64,000 nt of DNA, from NCBI RefSeq assembly GCF_016458235.1, contig NZ_JAEMHK010000007.1, positions 124,001 to 188,000 of the forward strand, in the 5' to 3' direction. The position numbers and the translations under genes were made by a program. This DNA is from Geomonas propionica. Lineage in GTDB: Bacteria > Desulfobacterota > Desulfuromonadia > Geobacterales > Geobacteraceae. The notes beneath the pieces were generated by a model that made no database searches, was not told the DNA's origin, and was given only the letters and a program-made list of their open reading frames with translations. Shown piece after piece: positions 37,069 to 47,925 of the stretch. Each line of letters opens with the position of its first letter. The stretch's first letter is position 1.

Positions 37069-37164
37069 AGCTCCCCTCCCTTGACGGGCCTGCGCGCCGT
37101 AGCGCTTCTGTCCGTGGAGGCGGGAGGGGCTGGGGGGGGATGACAGTGCGGGGAGGGGGGGAGG

Positions 37165-38934
37165 CTACAGCAGCGCCTTCAGCTCCGTGATCAGGTCGGC
37201 TAGGAGGTCGTACCCTCCCTGCCAGAAGCTCGGGTCGCTGAAGACGATCCCTGCCGGTGCCAGCGTGTCCCCGGGGGACTTGGAGCCGCCGTCGGCGAGG
37301 ATGTCGCGGTAGATGGGGACGAAACTTTCCCGCTCCTTCAGGTAGCGCTGGAACAGCGACAGCACCACCAGTTCCGCGCAGGTGTAGGAATAGCAGTAGA
37401 AACGGGCGTGGATGAAGTGCGAGATGTAGCTCCAACCGTAGCGGTAGGGCTCGATCATCTCGACCGCGTCACCGTAAAGTTTCGCGTTCTCCTGCCACCA
37501 GAGGTCGGCAAGCTCGCTCGCCGTCAGAAGCCCGTTCGCCCGCTCCAGGTGCATGCGCTCCTCGAATCTGGTCAGCACGTTTTGGCGGAAGGTGGTGGCG
37601 ATGATGTCCTCGATCTTCGCGCACAGAAGCGACTTCTTCACCTCGACGTCAGTCTCCCGCTCCAAAAGCTGCCGGGTCAACAGCATCTCGCCGAACACCG
37701 AGGCGGTCTCGGCCAGCGGCAGGGGCGGGTGGTAGTTCAGCATGGTCTGGCGCTGGGCGAGCTGATAGTGGATGCCGTGGCCGACCTCGTGGGCGATGGT
37801 GGCCACGTCGCGCAGGTTCCCGGTGAAGTTCAAAAGAAGATACGGCGGGAGCGACGGGGTCATCCCCATGCAGAAGGCGCCGCCGCTCTTGCCCGGCCTC
37901 GGCAGCACATCCACCCGCCTTTCGGTGAAGAAGGAATCGGCCAGCTGGGCGAACTCTTCGGAGAAGCCGCGGTAGGCCTCCACGGTCATGATGCGCGCTT
38001 CTTCAAAACTGTACTTGCGGTCGCTCTCCGAGAGCGGCGCGTACACGTCGGTGTTCTTCAGCTTGGGCATGCCGAGCAACTTGGCCTTGAGGCGGAAATA
38101 TTCCTGGGCCAGGGGATAGTTCTTTTCGGAGACCTGCATCAGGCTCTCCACCACCTCGTTGGGGATCTCGTTGCCCAGGTTGGTCGGCTCCATGGGATGG
38201 CTGTAGTTTCTGAGCTCCATCTCCTGGGAGTGATCCAGTGCCACGTTGTTGAACACCGCCGAATAAAGGATGCTGTGCTCCTCGTGCTTTTTCAGGAAGG
38301 TGCCGAAGGCGTGCTCCCTGAGCGCCGCATCGGGATGGTGCAGCAGCGCCAGCAGCTCCTCTCCGGTCATCTCCCGGGTCTCGCCCTCCATCTCCAGGGT
38401 GTAGCGTAGCGAGGCAGACACCTCGTCGAACAGTCGGCAAAAGGCCTGCACGCCGGTGAGGCTCTTCTGGGTGAGCAGGCTCTCCTCGCGCTCGGAGAGC
38501 GTGTGCTTCTTGAATTTGCGCAGCACCGCCAGGAAGTGCTGGTAATTGGCCAGCAGGGGGGTCTCAAGGAGCTGCTGGAAGGGCTCCTCCTCCATCTGAA
38601 TGATCTCCAGGTCGAAGAAGAGGAGTTCCCGCCCCATGGCGTTGCCGAACTCCTGCGACTTCTGGGAGAGGCGCTTGTGCAGGTCGCTTTCGCTGTCGGC
38701 GGCGAAGAGCAGGTGAGCGTAAAGCTGCGGCACCACGAGCTCCTCCTGCAACTTCTCATACACTTGCAGTGCTTCGAGCAGTGCTTCCGCGGAAAGGCCG
38801 GCAACCTTGCCGCGGTAGCGTTCCCTAAATCCGGCAACTTGCGCGGTGGCGTCTTCGAAGGCTTGGGTCAGTTCCGGAGCGGAAGGTGACGGGTAAAGTG
38901 GTGTGGTATCCCAGTTGAGATCGCTGCTCATCAT
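37165..38934 (-). CDS. pepF: Oligoendopeptidase F (M3 family)
   Basis: 589 residues from the ATG at 38934 (second ATG at 38931), preceded by AGGAGG; the frame runs further upstream but without a ribosome site or conservation. The zinc motif HEVGH lies in VATIAHEVGHGIHY, with the third ligand Glu in a following helix (LAETASVFGEMLL). M3B enzymes cut short peptides in the cytoplasm, helping to recycle amino acids. The gene is alone on the minus strand, tail to tail with acnB. I could not settle on a promoter. Confidence 0.93.
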   Translation of the reverse strand: MMSSDLNWDTTPLYPSPSAPELTQAFEDATAQVAGFRERYRGKVAGLSAEALLEALQVYEKLQEELVVPQLYAHLLFAADSESDLHKRLSQKSQEFGNAMGRELLFFDLEIIQMEEEPFQQLLETPLLANYQHFLAVLRKFKKHTLSEREESLLTQKSLTGVQAFCRLFDEVSASLRYTLEMEGETREMTGEELLALLHHPDAALREHAFGTFLKKHEEHSILYSAVFNNVALDHSQEMELRNYSHPMEPTNLGNEIPNEVVESLMQVSEKNYPLAQEYFRLKAKLLGMPKLKNTDVYAPLSESDRKYSFEEARIMTVEAYRGFSEEFAQLADSFFTERRVDVLPRPGKSGGAFCMGMTPSLPPYLLLNFTGNLRDVATIAHEVGHGIHYQLAQRQTMLNYHPPLPLAETASVFGEMLLTRQLLERETDVEVKKSLLCAKIEDIIATTFRQNVLTRFEERMHLERANGLLTASELADLWWQENAKLYGDAVEMIEPYRYGWSYISHFIHARFYCYSYTCAELVVLSLFQRYLKERESFVPIYRDILADGGSKSPGDTLAPAGIVFSDPSFWQGGYDLLADLITELKALL

Positions 38935-39068
38935 TCCTCCTGGCAGGCGTGTATTGTTCAATGATTTCGAATGAATGGAACCGATAGTAATGCATGGGGT
39001 GCATGGTGTCAAGGAAGGGGGGCGGCAGCAAGGGGGCAAGCTGCGGCGCCGCTGGCGCTCAAGTTGCC

Positions 39069-39096
39069 TTGACAACCTAGGGGGGTGCGATAGAAC
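39069..39096 (+). promoter_or_regulatory. Candidate promoter of the Fis-type gene
   Basis: TTGACA at 39069-39074 and TAGAAC at 39091-39096 (16-base spacer). The implied leader is about 110 bases and contains the hairpin GGAAGCGGA-GCC-TCCGCTTCC (39158-39178, nine perfect pairs). Confidence 0.45.
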
Positions 39097-39214
39097 TAGC
39101 AAATGTTAAAAATTTATAATTATGCAATAGGTTAGCCGCCGACTGTTCTTCCGGGTAGGAAGCGGAGCCTCCGCTTCCGCAAGTGGTTCCTGTGTCAACC
39201 GCTAGCAGGCGAGG

Positions 39215-39595
39215 ATGGACGTCATGAAAAAGCGTCAGGTAGTTGAAGATGCGGCTTGCCGGCCCGCTTCCGGGACCGGCAACGAGTCCCACCCCGCCGG
39301 GTGGATGGGTGCTCAGTGCGTGGTATTGCAGCGGCTTTTTTCAGGCCGCAACGACCTGGCCTTGCCAGGGGGGATGCTTGATGGCGAGACCGCCTGCGGC
39401 ATGGGGGGCACCGGTGCCGGGCAGATGACGCTCCGGGAAGCCAGGGACAGGGTGGAGCGTTACATGGTGCACGATGCCATCCAGTCCTCCGGAGGCAACA
39501 TGAGCAAGGCGGCGGAGGTGCTCGGCGTCAGCCGTCCCGCGCTCTACGATTTGGCCAAGAAGTACGGGTTGTGCCGGATTAAATCCCGCGGGTAG
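39215..39595 (+). CDS. Small protein with Fis-type helix-turn-helix, orphan DNA-binding domain
   Basis: 126 residues. The C-terminal part (about 71-120, TLREARDRVERYMVHDAI and SKAAEVLGVSRPALYDLAKK) is a Fis/HTH_8 domain like the DNA-binding end of NtrC-type activators, closest in pattern to PrsR/PEP-CTERM response regulators. The first 70 residues are unlike any receiver or AAA+ domain and rich in Gly, Cys and small residues. So the protein has neither phosphorylation site nor sigma-54 motor. It may be a stand-alone nucleoid or regulatory protein, or the remnant of a larger activator. ATG 39215 or 39224. The last 17 bases overlap the convergent HAD gene. Confidence 0.65.
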   Translation: MDVMKKRQVVEDAACRPASGTGNESHPAGWMGAQCVVLQRLFSGRNDLALPGGMLDGETACGMGGTGAGQMTLREARDRVERYMVHDAIQSSGGNMSKAAEVLGVSRPALYDLAKKYGLCRIKSRG

Positions 39596-40292
39596 GGGCG
39601 AGTTCCACGCTCATGCCGCCGTCGCGCGGGATCAGTTCACTGAAGTAATGGATGGAATGAAAACTCTCCGATTGGGCCGGCGTCGCCGTCGAGCTGAAGC
39701 GTCCGACGTGGATCAGGTAGCGGATGCCGAAGCGACGCGCGGTCTCCAAGTTGGTCTCGCTGTCCTCTCCCAGCATGGTCCGCTCCGGATCATACGGCAC
39801 CTTCTGCTGCAGCTTCCCCCAGAAAAGTGGGTCTTCCTTAGGTAGCCCCAGATCATGGGCTGAAATGATCCCGTCGAAGTAACTCCCGATCCTGGTCAGT
39901 CGCAGTTTGATGTTCAGGGTCTTACTGTGGGCGTTGGTCACCAGGTAGATCTTCTTGCCGTGTTGGCGCAGGAAGAGGAGGAACTCGATCACGAAGGGGT
40001 GCACCGCGATCAGGTGGTTCACCTCTTCCTTGAGCACCGGGATGTCGAGGCCCAACTGCGCCGACCAGTAATCGAGGTCGGTCCAGTTGAGGGTCTGCTC
40101 TTGGGAGCGGAACATGCGGTGCAGTTTCTCCTGCGCCGCGTGCTCACTGATGCCGTTTATTTCGGCGTAGCGTTTGGGGACGTGCTCCAGCCAGAAGTGG
40201 TCATCGAAGTGCCGGTCCAGCAGGGTGCCGTCCATGTCAAGGTGGACGGTGTCGATGTGGTTCCAGTCTACGTGCAGGGGGGGGAGGGGCAT
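39579..40292 (-). CDS. HAD-family hydrolase, GMP/IMP nucleotidase (YrfG)-like
   Basis: 237 residues. Motif I LDMDGTLLD (nucleophile Asp19, acid Asp21), motif II in LVTNAHSKTL, a Lys in GLPKEDP and motif IV GEDSETNLETA form a complete haloacid-dehalogenase phosphatase. Sequence between motifs (FDDHFWLEHVPKRYAE) agrees with YrfG-type 5'-nucleotidases for GMP and IMP, but substrate assignment within HAD proteins is uncertain. It lies downstream of thrC on the same strand, 73 bases away, with a long hairpin between. Confidence 0.85.
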   Translation of the reverse strand: MPLPPLHVDWNHIDTVHLDMDGTLLDRHFDDHFWLEHVPKRYAEINGISEHAAQEKLHRMFRSQEQTLNWTDLDYWSAQLGLDIPVLKEEVNHLIAVHPFVIEFLLFLRQHGKKIYLVTNAHSKTLNIKLRLTRIGSYFDGIISAHDLGLPKEDPLFWGKLQQKVPYDPERTMLGEDSETNLETARRFGIRYLIHVGRFSSTATPAQSESFHSIHYFSELIPRDGGMSVELAPTRGI

Positions 40293-40311
40293 GGGAGTCT
40301 CTTCTTTTGGC

Positions 40312-40350
40312 CGGACCTGCCCGACTAGACTGACTAGTCCGGCAGGTCCG
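40312..40350 (-). repeat. Long hairpin between thrC and the HAD gene
   Basis: CGGACCTGCC-C-GACTAG pairs with CTAGTC-C-GGCAGGTCCG around a five-base loop: 16 pairs with one C/C mismatch. On the minus strand it is not followed by a U run, so it is not a simple terminator; it ends about 20 bases before the HAD start codon. Confidence 0.65.
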
Positions 40351-40365
40351 ACCTTCGACGATTTG

Positions 40366-41742
40366 CTAAGCGTTGGCCTTGACGAACTGCTTCACCAGCT
40401 CTTTGTCAGCAGCCATGATCTCGCAGCGGGTTTCCTTGCCCTGCAGAGCGGCCAACTGCGGCGGCAGCGGCGCGGGTGTCCCGATGGCACGCTCCACGGC
40501 CTCGCCGAACTTGGCGGGGTGGGCGGTGGCCAGGCAGACCACGGCCGGGTGCCCCTTGACGCACTCTAGTGCCCCGCGCACGCCGACTGCGGTATGCGGG
40601 TCGAGCAGGTACCCGGTTTCCTTGTTGAAACTGGCGATGGTCTCCAGGGTCATGGCTTCATTGACGGTGCAGCTCAGGAACTCGCTCTGCACGCGTTGCA
40701 CCTCTTCCGCGCTGAAGACGATCTTGCCGGTCTGCTGCAGTTCGACGAAGGCGTTTCTGACCCGCTCCGGGCTCTCGTTGAAGAGGTAGTACAGGTAGCG
40801 CTCCAGGTTGGAGGCGAGCTGGATGTCCATGGACGGCGAAACCGTCTGCACCACCTGGCCCAGCGAGTAGTCGCCGCTAGCCACGAAGCGCGACAGGATG
40901 TTGTTCTCGTTGGTGGCCAAAAGGAGTTTCTCCACCGGGAGTCCCATCCTCTTGGCGAGGTAGCCGGCGAAGATGTCGCCGAAGTTGCCGGTCGGCACGG
41001 AGAAGACCACCTTGCCCTGCTCGGGGAGCCTCCCCCAGGCGTAGAAGTAGTAGACCACCTGCGCCAAAACGCGCGCCCAGTTGATCGAGTTCACGGCGCC
41101 CAGGGCGTATTCCTTCTTGAACTCCAGGTCGTTGAACAGGGTCTTGACGATGTTCTGGCAGTCGTCGAAGGTCCCCTCGACGGCTACGTTGTGCACGTTG
41201 GCGTCGAGGACGCTAGTCATCTGCAGCGCCTGGATGGGCGAGGTCTTCAGGTGCGGGTGCAGGATGAAGATGTTGATGTTCTCTTTGCCCCTCACGCCGG
41301 CGATGGCGGCGCTGCCGGTGTCGCCGGAGGTGGCGCCGAGGATGTTCATCTTCTCGCCGCGCTCCTTTAGGAGGTACTCGAACAAGTTTCCCAAAAGCTG
41401 CAGCGCCACGTCCTTGAAGGCGAGGGTGGGGCCGTGGAACAGTTCCAGGATGTAGACCCCGTCCTTTTTCACCAGCGGCGTGGTCTCCTGGTGCTCGAAG
41501 CTGCCGTAGGAGCGGTCGATGAGCGCCTTGAGGTCGTCCCGCGGGATGTCGGTGGCGAAGAGGGAAATGATATTGAAGGCGAGCTCGCGGTAGGGAAGCT
41601 TCGCCCAGGCGGCGAGGGTTTCAGGCGCGATCTGCGGGATGCTCTCCGGCAGGATCAGGCCGCCGTCGGTGGCAAGTCCCATCATCACTGCTTCCTTGAA
41701 CCCGATGGGTGCGATGTTTCCCCTGGTGCTTACGTATTTCAT
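40366..41742 (-). CDS. thrC: Threonine synthase
   Basis: 458 residues, PLP fold type II. The cofactor lysine lies in GPTLAFKDVALQLLG, the phosphate-binding loop in GATSGDTGSAAI, and the start MKYVSTRGN is typical of the long (class 2) ThrC. It makes threonine from O-phosphohomoserine. Isoleucine in this organism can come from citramalate (cimA at 3265), so threonine would mainly serve protein synthesis. The promoter at 41792-41820 drives it; the HAD gene may be co-transcribed. Confidence 0.96.
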   Translation of the reverse strand: MKYVSTRGNIAPIGFKEAVMMGLATDGGLILPESIPQIAPETLAAWAKLPYRELAFNIISLFATDIPRDDLKALIDRSYGSFEHQETTPLVKKDGVYILELFHGPTLAFKDVALQLLGNLFEYLLKERGEKMNILGATSGDTGSAAIAGVRGKENINIFILHPHLKTSPIQALQMTSVLDANVHNVAVEGTFDDCQNIVKTLFNDLEFKKEYALGAVNSINWARVLAQVVYYFYAWGRLPEQGKVVFSVPTGNFGDIFAGYLAKRMGLPVEKLLLATNENNILSRFVASGDYSLGQVVQTVSPSMDIQLASNLERYLYYLFNESPERVRNAFVELQQTGKIVFSAEEVQRVQSEFLSCTVNEAMTLETIASFNKETGYLLDPHTAVGVRGALECVKGHPAVVCLATAHPAKFGEAVERAIGTPAPLPPQLAALQGKETRCEIMAADKELVKQFVKANA

Positions 41743-41791
41743 GTCAGTTCTCTTTCTGGTGCTGGTTTTTGTGTCGTTGCGGCAACGCCAA

Positions 41792-41820
41792 TATATAGCA
41801 GTTAATGTCGCAAAAGTGAA
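41792..41820 (-). promoter_or_regulatory. Sigma-70 promoter of thrC
   Basis: On the minus strand TTCACT (41820-41815) and TATATA (41797-41792) with a 17-base spacer, about 45 bases before the start codon. The 413-base divergent gap to rimP holds this promoter, the rimP signals and otherwise no gene that I can see. Confidence 0.6.
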
Positions 41821-42056
41821 GAGATTGCTGGTTCTGTCTTTGGCGCGTCTCCGGTTCAGAGGAGGCGGCAGATGGGCTGGCAGGAGAAAATAAAGTCACG
41901 GCAGCAGAAAAAGGCGTCACTGTATTTGTTTTTTCCAATGACAGCAGGTGGCACCGTTAGATTTTGTCCCCGCGACAGCTAAAAAAGGTGCCCAAGAATC
42001 AAGCGTCAAACGGGCGCGAAAGCTTGAAAAACGGCTTACTTTCGCAAAAAAAGCGC

Positions 42057-42085
42057 TTGCATAAACCACTCTTCCATGCTAAATA
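42057..42085 (+). promoter_or_regulatory. Candidate promoter of the rimP-nusA-infB operon
   Basis: TTGCAT at 42057-42062 and TAAATA at 42080-42085 with a 17-base spacer. The message would start close to the attenuator-like structure at 42105. Confidence 0.5.
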
Positions 42086-42104
42086 ATGGGTCACATGTTA
42101 ATGT

Positions 42105-42141
42105 TCACTCAAAAGTGAGCTCCTCCGGCTCGCTTTTTTTT
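42105..42141 (+). terminator. Terminator in the rimP leader with a competing stem
   Basis: AAGTGAGC (42113-42120) pairs with GCTCGCTT (42128-42135), then six T: a terminator that ends 14 bases before the rimP ATG. TCACT (42105-42109) can instead pair with AGTGA (42114-42118), taking up the left arm. The two are mutually exclusive, as in an attenuator. Confidence 0.7.
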
Positions 42142-42155
42142 ATGGGAAAACGCAG

Positions 42156-42635
42156 ATGGCAAAGGTTGATGTAGCAGAAAGAGTCACAGAGATTGTCACC
42201 GAGATCGGTGCGCCGCTCGGAATCAGCCTGGTGGACCTGGAGTATAAGCGCGAGGGGCGCGACATGGTGCTGCGCATCTTCCTGGAGAAGGAAGGCGGCA
42301 TCAACCTGGACGACTGTGCCGACGTGAGCCGTCAGCTCTCCGACATCCTCGACGTGGAAGACTTCATGCCGGAGCACTTCAACCTGGAGGTCTCCTCGCC
42401 GGGGATCTGCCGCCCGCTCAAAAAGGTCGCCGATTACGAACGCTTCCAGGGGCACCTGGTCAAGGTGAAAACCTTCGACACGCTCACCGACGACGCGGGG
42501 AACAAGCGCAAGACCTTCACCGGGAAACTGCTCGGGGTCCAGGACGGGGTGATCAGCATCGACCTCACCGAGGGACAGCACGCCTCGATCCCGCTGGACA
42601 AGGTGGCCAAGGCCAACCTCGAATTCGAATTCTAA
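42156..42635 (+). CDS. rimP: Ribosome maturation factor RimP
   Basis: 159 residues. The N-terminal alpha-beta domain (APLGISLVDLEYKREGRDMVLRIFLEK, DDCADVSRQLSDILD) and LEVSSPGICRPLKK are conserved RimP segments; an SH3-like domain follows from about 90. It assists 30S subunit assembly. Only a weak GGGAAA site lies before the ATG, right after the leader hairpin, so expression is probably kept in check there. First gene of the canonical rimP-nusA-infB-rbfA order. Confidence 0.95.
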   Translation: MAKVDVAERVTEIVTEIGAPLGISLVDLEYKREGRDMVLRIFLEKEGGINLDDCADVSRQLSDILDVEDFMPEHFNLEVSSPGICRPLKKVADYERFQGHLVKVKTFDTLTDDAGNKRKTFTGKLLGVQDGVISIDLTEGQHASIPLDKVAKANLEFEF

Positions 42636-42677
42636 ACTTTACTTTGCAATTATCAGCAAGCAGAAGGAGACAGTGAC

Positions 42678-43859
42678 GTGGAAACGAGCTTTAACCTCAA
42701 GCACACGATCGACCAGATCGTCAAAGAGAAGGGTATTGATAAAGGGATTGTGGTAGAGGCGCTGGAACAGGCAGTTCTTACCGCGGCCAACAAGAAATTC
42801 CGCAATACCCGCGATCTGGAGGCGCATTACAACCCCGAGATCGGTGAGGTTGAGCTGTTCGAGTTCGTTACCGTCGTGGAAGAGGTTCAGGATTCCTACC
42901 GCGAGATTGAGTTGGACGAGGCACGCGAGGAGGATCCGGAGGTCGAGATCGGCGACTCCATCGGCATGAAGATGGACGCATCCGGCTTCTCCAGGATCGC
43001 CGCCCAGACCGCCAAGCAGGTGATCATCCAGCGCGTGCGTGAGGCGGAGCGCGAGACCATCTTCAACGAGTTCCAGGAGCGTCAGGGCGAGATCGTCAAT
43101 GGCGTGGTGCGCCGTTTCGAGAAGGGCGACCTGATCGTCGATCTCGGTCGCGCCGAGGCGCTTTTGCCGCACAAGGAGCAGGCCCCGCGTGAGGTCTACC
43201 GCCAGGGCGACCGCGTCAAGGCCCTCATCACCGAGATCCGCATGACCACCAAGGGTCCCCAGATCATGCTCTCCCGCACCCATCCCACCATGCTGGCCAA
43301 GCTGTTCGAGGCCGAGGTGCCGGAGATTGCGGAAGGCATCGTCGAGATCAAGAGCGTCGTGCGCGAGCCGGGCGGGCGCGCGAAGATTGCCGTCTACTCG
43401 CATGACGGCGACGTGGACCCGGTCGGCGCCTGCGTCGGCATGCGCGGTTCCCGCGTTCAGAACGTGGTATCCGAGCTGCGCGGTGAGAAGATCGACATCA
43501 TTCCCTGGAGCGAGGACATCGCCCGTTTCGCCTGCAACGCCCTGGCCCCGGCCGTGGTGACCAAGGTGTATGTCGACGAGGAAGACTACGCCATGGAAGT
43601 GATCGTGGCGGACGACCAGCTTTCGCTGGCCATCGGCAAGCGCGGCCAGAACGTGCGCCTGGCCGCCAAGCTGACCGGCTGGAAGATCGACATCAAGAGT
43701 GAGACCCGCATGGCCGAGGCCGAACTGCAGCAGTTCGCTTCCTACGACGGCACCGAGGCCGAGGAGGCCGAAGAGGGCGTCGAGGGCGTCGAGGCAGCGG
43801 AGGCCGTCGAGCCGGCAGCAGTAGAGGCGGCAGCGGTAGAGGCGGCCGAAGAGGAATAG
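42678..43859 (+). CDS. nusA: Transcription termination/antitermination factor NusA
   Basis: 393 residues: N-terminal RNA-polymerase-binding domain (1-125), S1 domain (about 135-200, [21 protein letters not shown]), KH1 and KH2 (about 230-345, [15 protein letters not shown] and [17 protein letters not shown]) and an acidic Ala/Glu tail. It lacks the acidic repeats that E. coli NusA has at the C-terminus, as is usual outside the gammaproteobacteria. It sets pausing and termination. The start is GTG 42678 with AAGGAG eight bases upstream. Confidence 0.96.
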   Translation: METSFNLKHTIDQIVKEKGIDKGIVVEALEQAVLTAANKKFRNTRDLEAHYNPEIGEVELFEFVTVVEEVQDSYREIELDEAREEDPEVEIGDSIGMKMDASGFSRIAAQTAKQVIIQRVREAERETIFNEFQERQGEIVNGVVRRFEKGDLIVDLGRAEALLPHKEQAPREVYRQGDRVKALITEIRMTTKGPQIMLSRTHPTMLAKLFEAEVPEIAEGIVEIKSVVREPGGRAKIAVYSHDGDVDPVGACVGMRGSRVQNVVSELRGEKIDIIPWSEDIARFACNALAPAVVTKVYVDEEDYAMEVIVADDQLSLAIGKRGQNVRLAAKLTGWKIDIKSETRMAEAELQQFASYDGTEAEEAEEGVEGVEAAEAVEPAAVEAAAVEAAEEE

Positions 43860-43860
43860 G

Positions 43861-44454
43861 ATGCCCAAGGCCACACCACAGAGAAGCTGTCTTGCCTGCC
43901 GTGAGACCAAGGACAAGGGCGAGCTGCTTCGCTTCGTGCTGGCCCCGGACCGCACCCTGGTCCCCGACCTGCAGAGCAAGCTCCCGGGACGCGGGGCGTA
44001 CACCTGCCTGAAGGCCTCCTGCCTGAGACAGGCGGCCCAGAAAAAACAGTTCTCCCGCGGCTTCAAGGGAGAGGTGCTGGGCGCCGACGCCGAGGGGCTG
44101 GTGCAGCAGGTAATTCGCAAGCTTGAGGAGCGCATCGCCTCCTACATCAGCCTGGCCAACAAGGGGGGCAAGGTGGTGTCGGGCTCGGACCAGGTCCAGG
44201 AAAAGTTGAAGAAAGGGGGCGCCGGTCTGTTATTCGTCGCCACCGACATCTCGCCGGACATCGGTGAAAAGTTCAGGGGGCTGGCGCAGCTCAAGCAGGT
44301 TCCCTGCATCTCCCTGTTCACCAAGGAGCGCCTTGGGGAACTCTTGGGAAAGGAACTCAGAAGCGTCCTGATTGTTATGGAAAGCGGCTTCGTGGGATCG
44401 ATTGGATTGGAAATGGAAAAGTACAGGAACTTCTTTGAGGAGGAGCGTGAGTAG
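43861..44454 (+). CDS. YlxR (DUF448) fused to an L7Ae/YlxQ-like RNA-binding domain
   Basis: 197 residues. Residues 1-85 are YlxR (QRSCLACRETKDKGELLRFV, LPGRGAYTC, FSRGFKGEV), and about 100-195 is an L7Ae-type fold (NKGGKVVSGSDQVQEKLKKGG, GLLFVATDISP). In Firmicutes these are two neighbouring genes between nusA and infB; here they form one protein in the same place. Role probably in RNA or translation, YlxR being reported to act as a nucleoid or RNase P-associated protein in some species. It starts one base after nusA and abuts infB. Confidence 0.9.
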   Translation: MPKATPQRSCLACRETKDKGELLRFVLAPDRTLVPDLQSKLPGRGAYTCLKASCLRQAAQKKQFSRGFKGEVLGADAEGLVQQVIRKLEERIASYISLANKGGKVVSGSDQVQEKLKKGGAGLLFVATDISPDIGEKFRGLAQLKQVPCISLFTKERLGELLGKELRSVLIVMESGFVGSIGLEMEKYRNFFEEERE

Positions 44455-47343
<2,889 letters not shown>

Positions 47344-47356
47344 CAGTCAAGCACAC

Positions 47357-47515
47357 GGGGAGAGAGGCGACCTGCGTCCGGTATCCCGGCGGCGGAAGCC
47401 CCTCTCCCCTTATCGTTTTCGCCTCTACTCCTCCCCCTAGAGGGGGGAGGCCGGGAGGGGGGCTGCGGAAACTTCCCCCTCCCTAACCCTCCCCCTCCGG
47501 GGGCGGGGATTGCAA
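47357..47515 (+). repeat. Hairpin and C/G-rich dispersed repeats in the infB-rbfA spacer
   Basis: GGGGAGAGAGG (47357-47367) pairs with CCCCTCTCCCC (47399-47409), followed by TTATCGTTTT, a possible partial terminator. Then CCTCCCCCT-AG-AGGGGGGAGG (47430-47450) and a run of CCCTCCC and CCCCCTCCGGGGGCGGGG blocks to 47508. This is the kind of intergenic repeat scattered through Geobacter genomes. Confidence 0.6.
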
Positions 47516-47565
47516 CATAACCCTGTGGTTTGCGATCCACAGGATACACACAAGAGAGAAAGATC

Positions 47566-47925
47566 ATGGTAAAGCGTTCCGACAAGGTTGCCGAAGAGAT
47601 CCACAAGATCATCTCGGAACTTCTGATAAAGGGTCTCAAGGACCCCCGCATAGGCTTCCTCACCATTACCGGAGTCAAGGTCACTCCCGACCTCAGGCAG
47701 GCGACTGTCTACTTCACGGTACACGGCGACGACGCCGCCAAGAAGAACAGCGAGGCGGGGCTCAACTCCGCCAAGGGCTTCATCCGCAAAGAGATCGGCC
47801 AGGCCCTCAAATTGCGTTGCACCCCCGAGGTGTTCTTCAAGTACGACACCTCGTTGGATTACGGCCAGCATATCGAATCGATTCTGAAGGAGATTGGGGC
47901 TACGGATGACGGCGACGACAGCTGA
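47566..47925 (+). CDS. rbfA: 30S ribosome-binding factor A
   Basis: 119 residues from ATG 47566: MVKRSDKVAEEIHKIISELL, then GFLTITGVKVTPDLRQATVYF and LRCTPEVFFKYDTSLDYGQHI, all RbfA landmarks of its KH-like fold. It helps mature the 30S subunit, notably the 16S 5' end, in the cold. AGAGAGAAAG upstream is a modest ribosome site. An in-frame upstream ATG-like start at 47530 has no support. Its end overlaps nrnA by 20 bases. Confidence 0.95.
   Translation: MVKRSDKVAEEIHKIISELLIKGLKDPRIGFLTITGVKVTPDLRQATVYFTVHGDDAAKKNSEAGLNSAKGFIRKEIGQALKLRCTPEVFFKYDTSLDYGQHIESILKEIGATDDGDDS

Noticed and set aside
38935-39102. N-terminal extension of oligopeptidase F by 56 residues
   Set aside because: No ribosome site, Pro/Arg/Ser-rich composition; AGGAGG stands right before the ATG at 38934.
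39121-39214. A riboswitch in the leader of the Fis-type gene
   Set aside because: Only one perfect hairpin is seen; no conserved motif of a known class.
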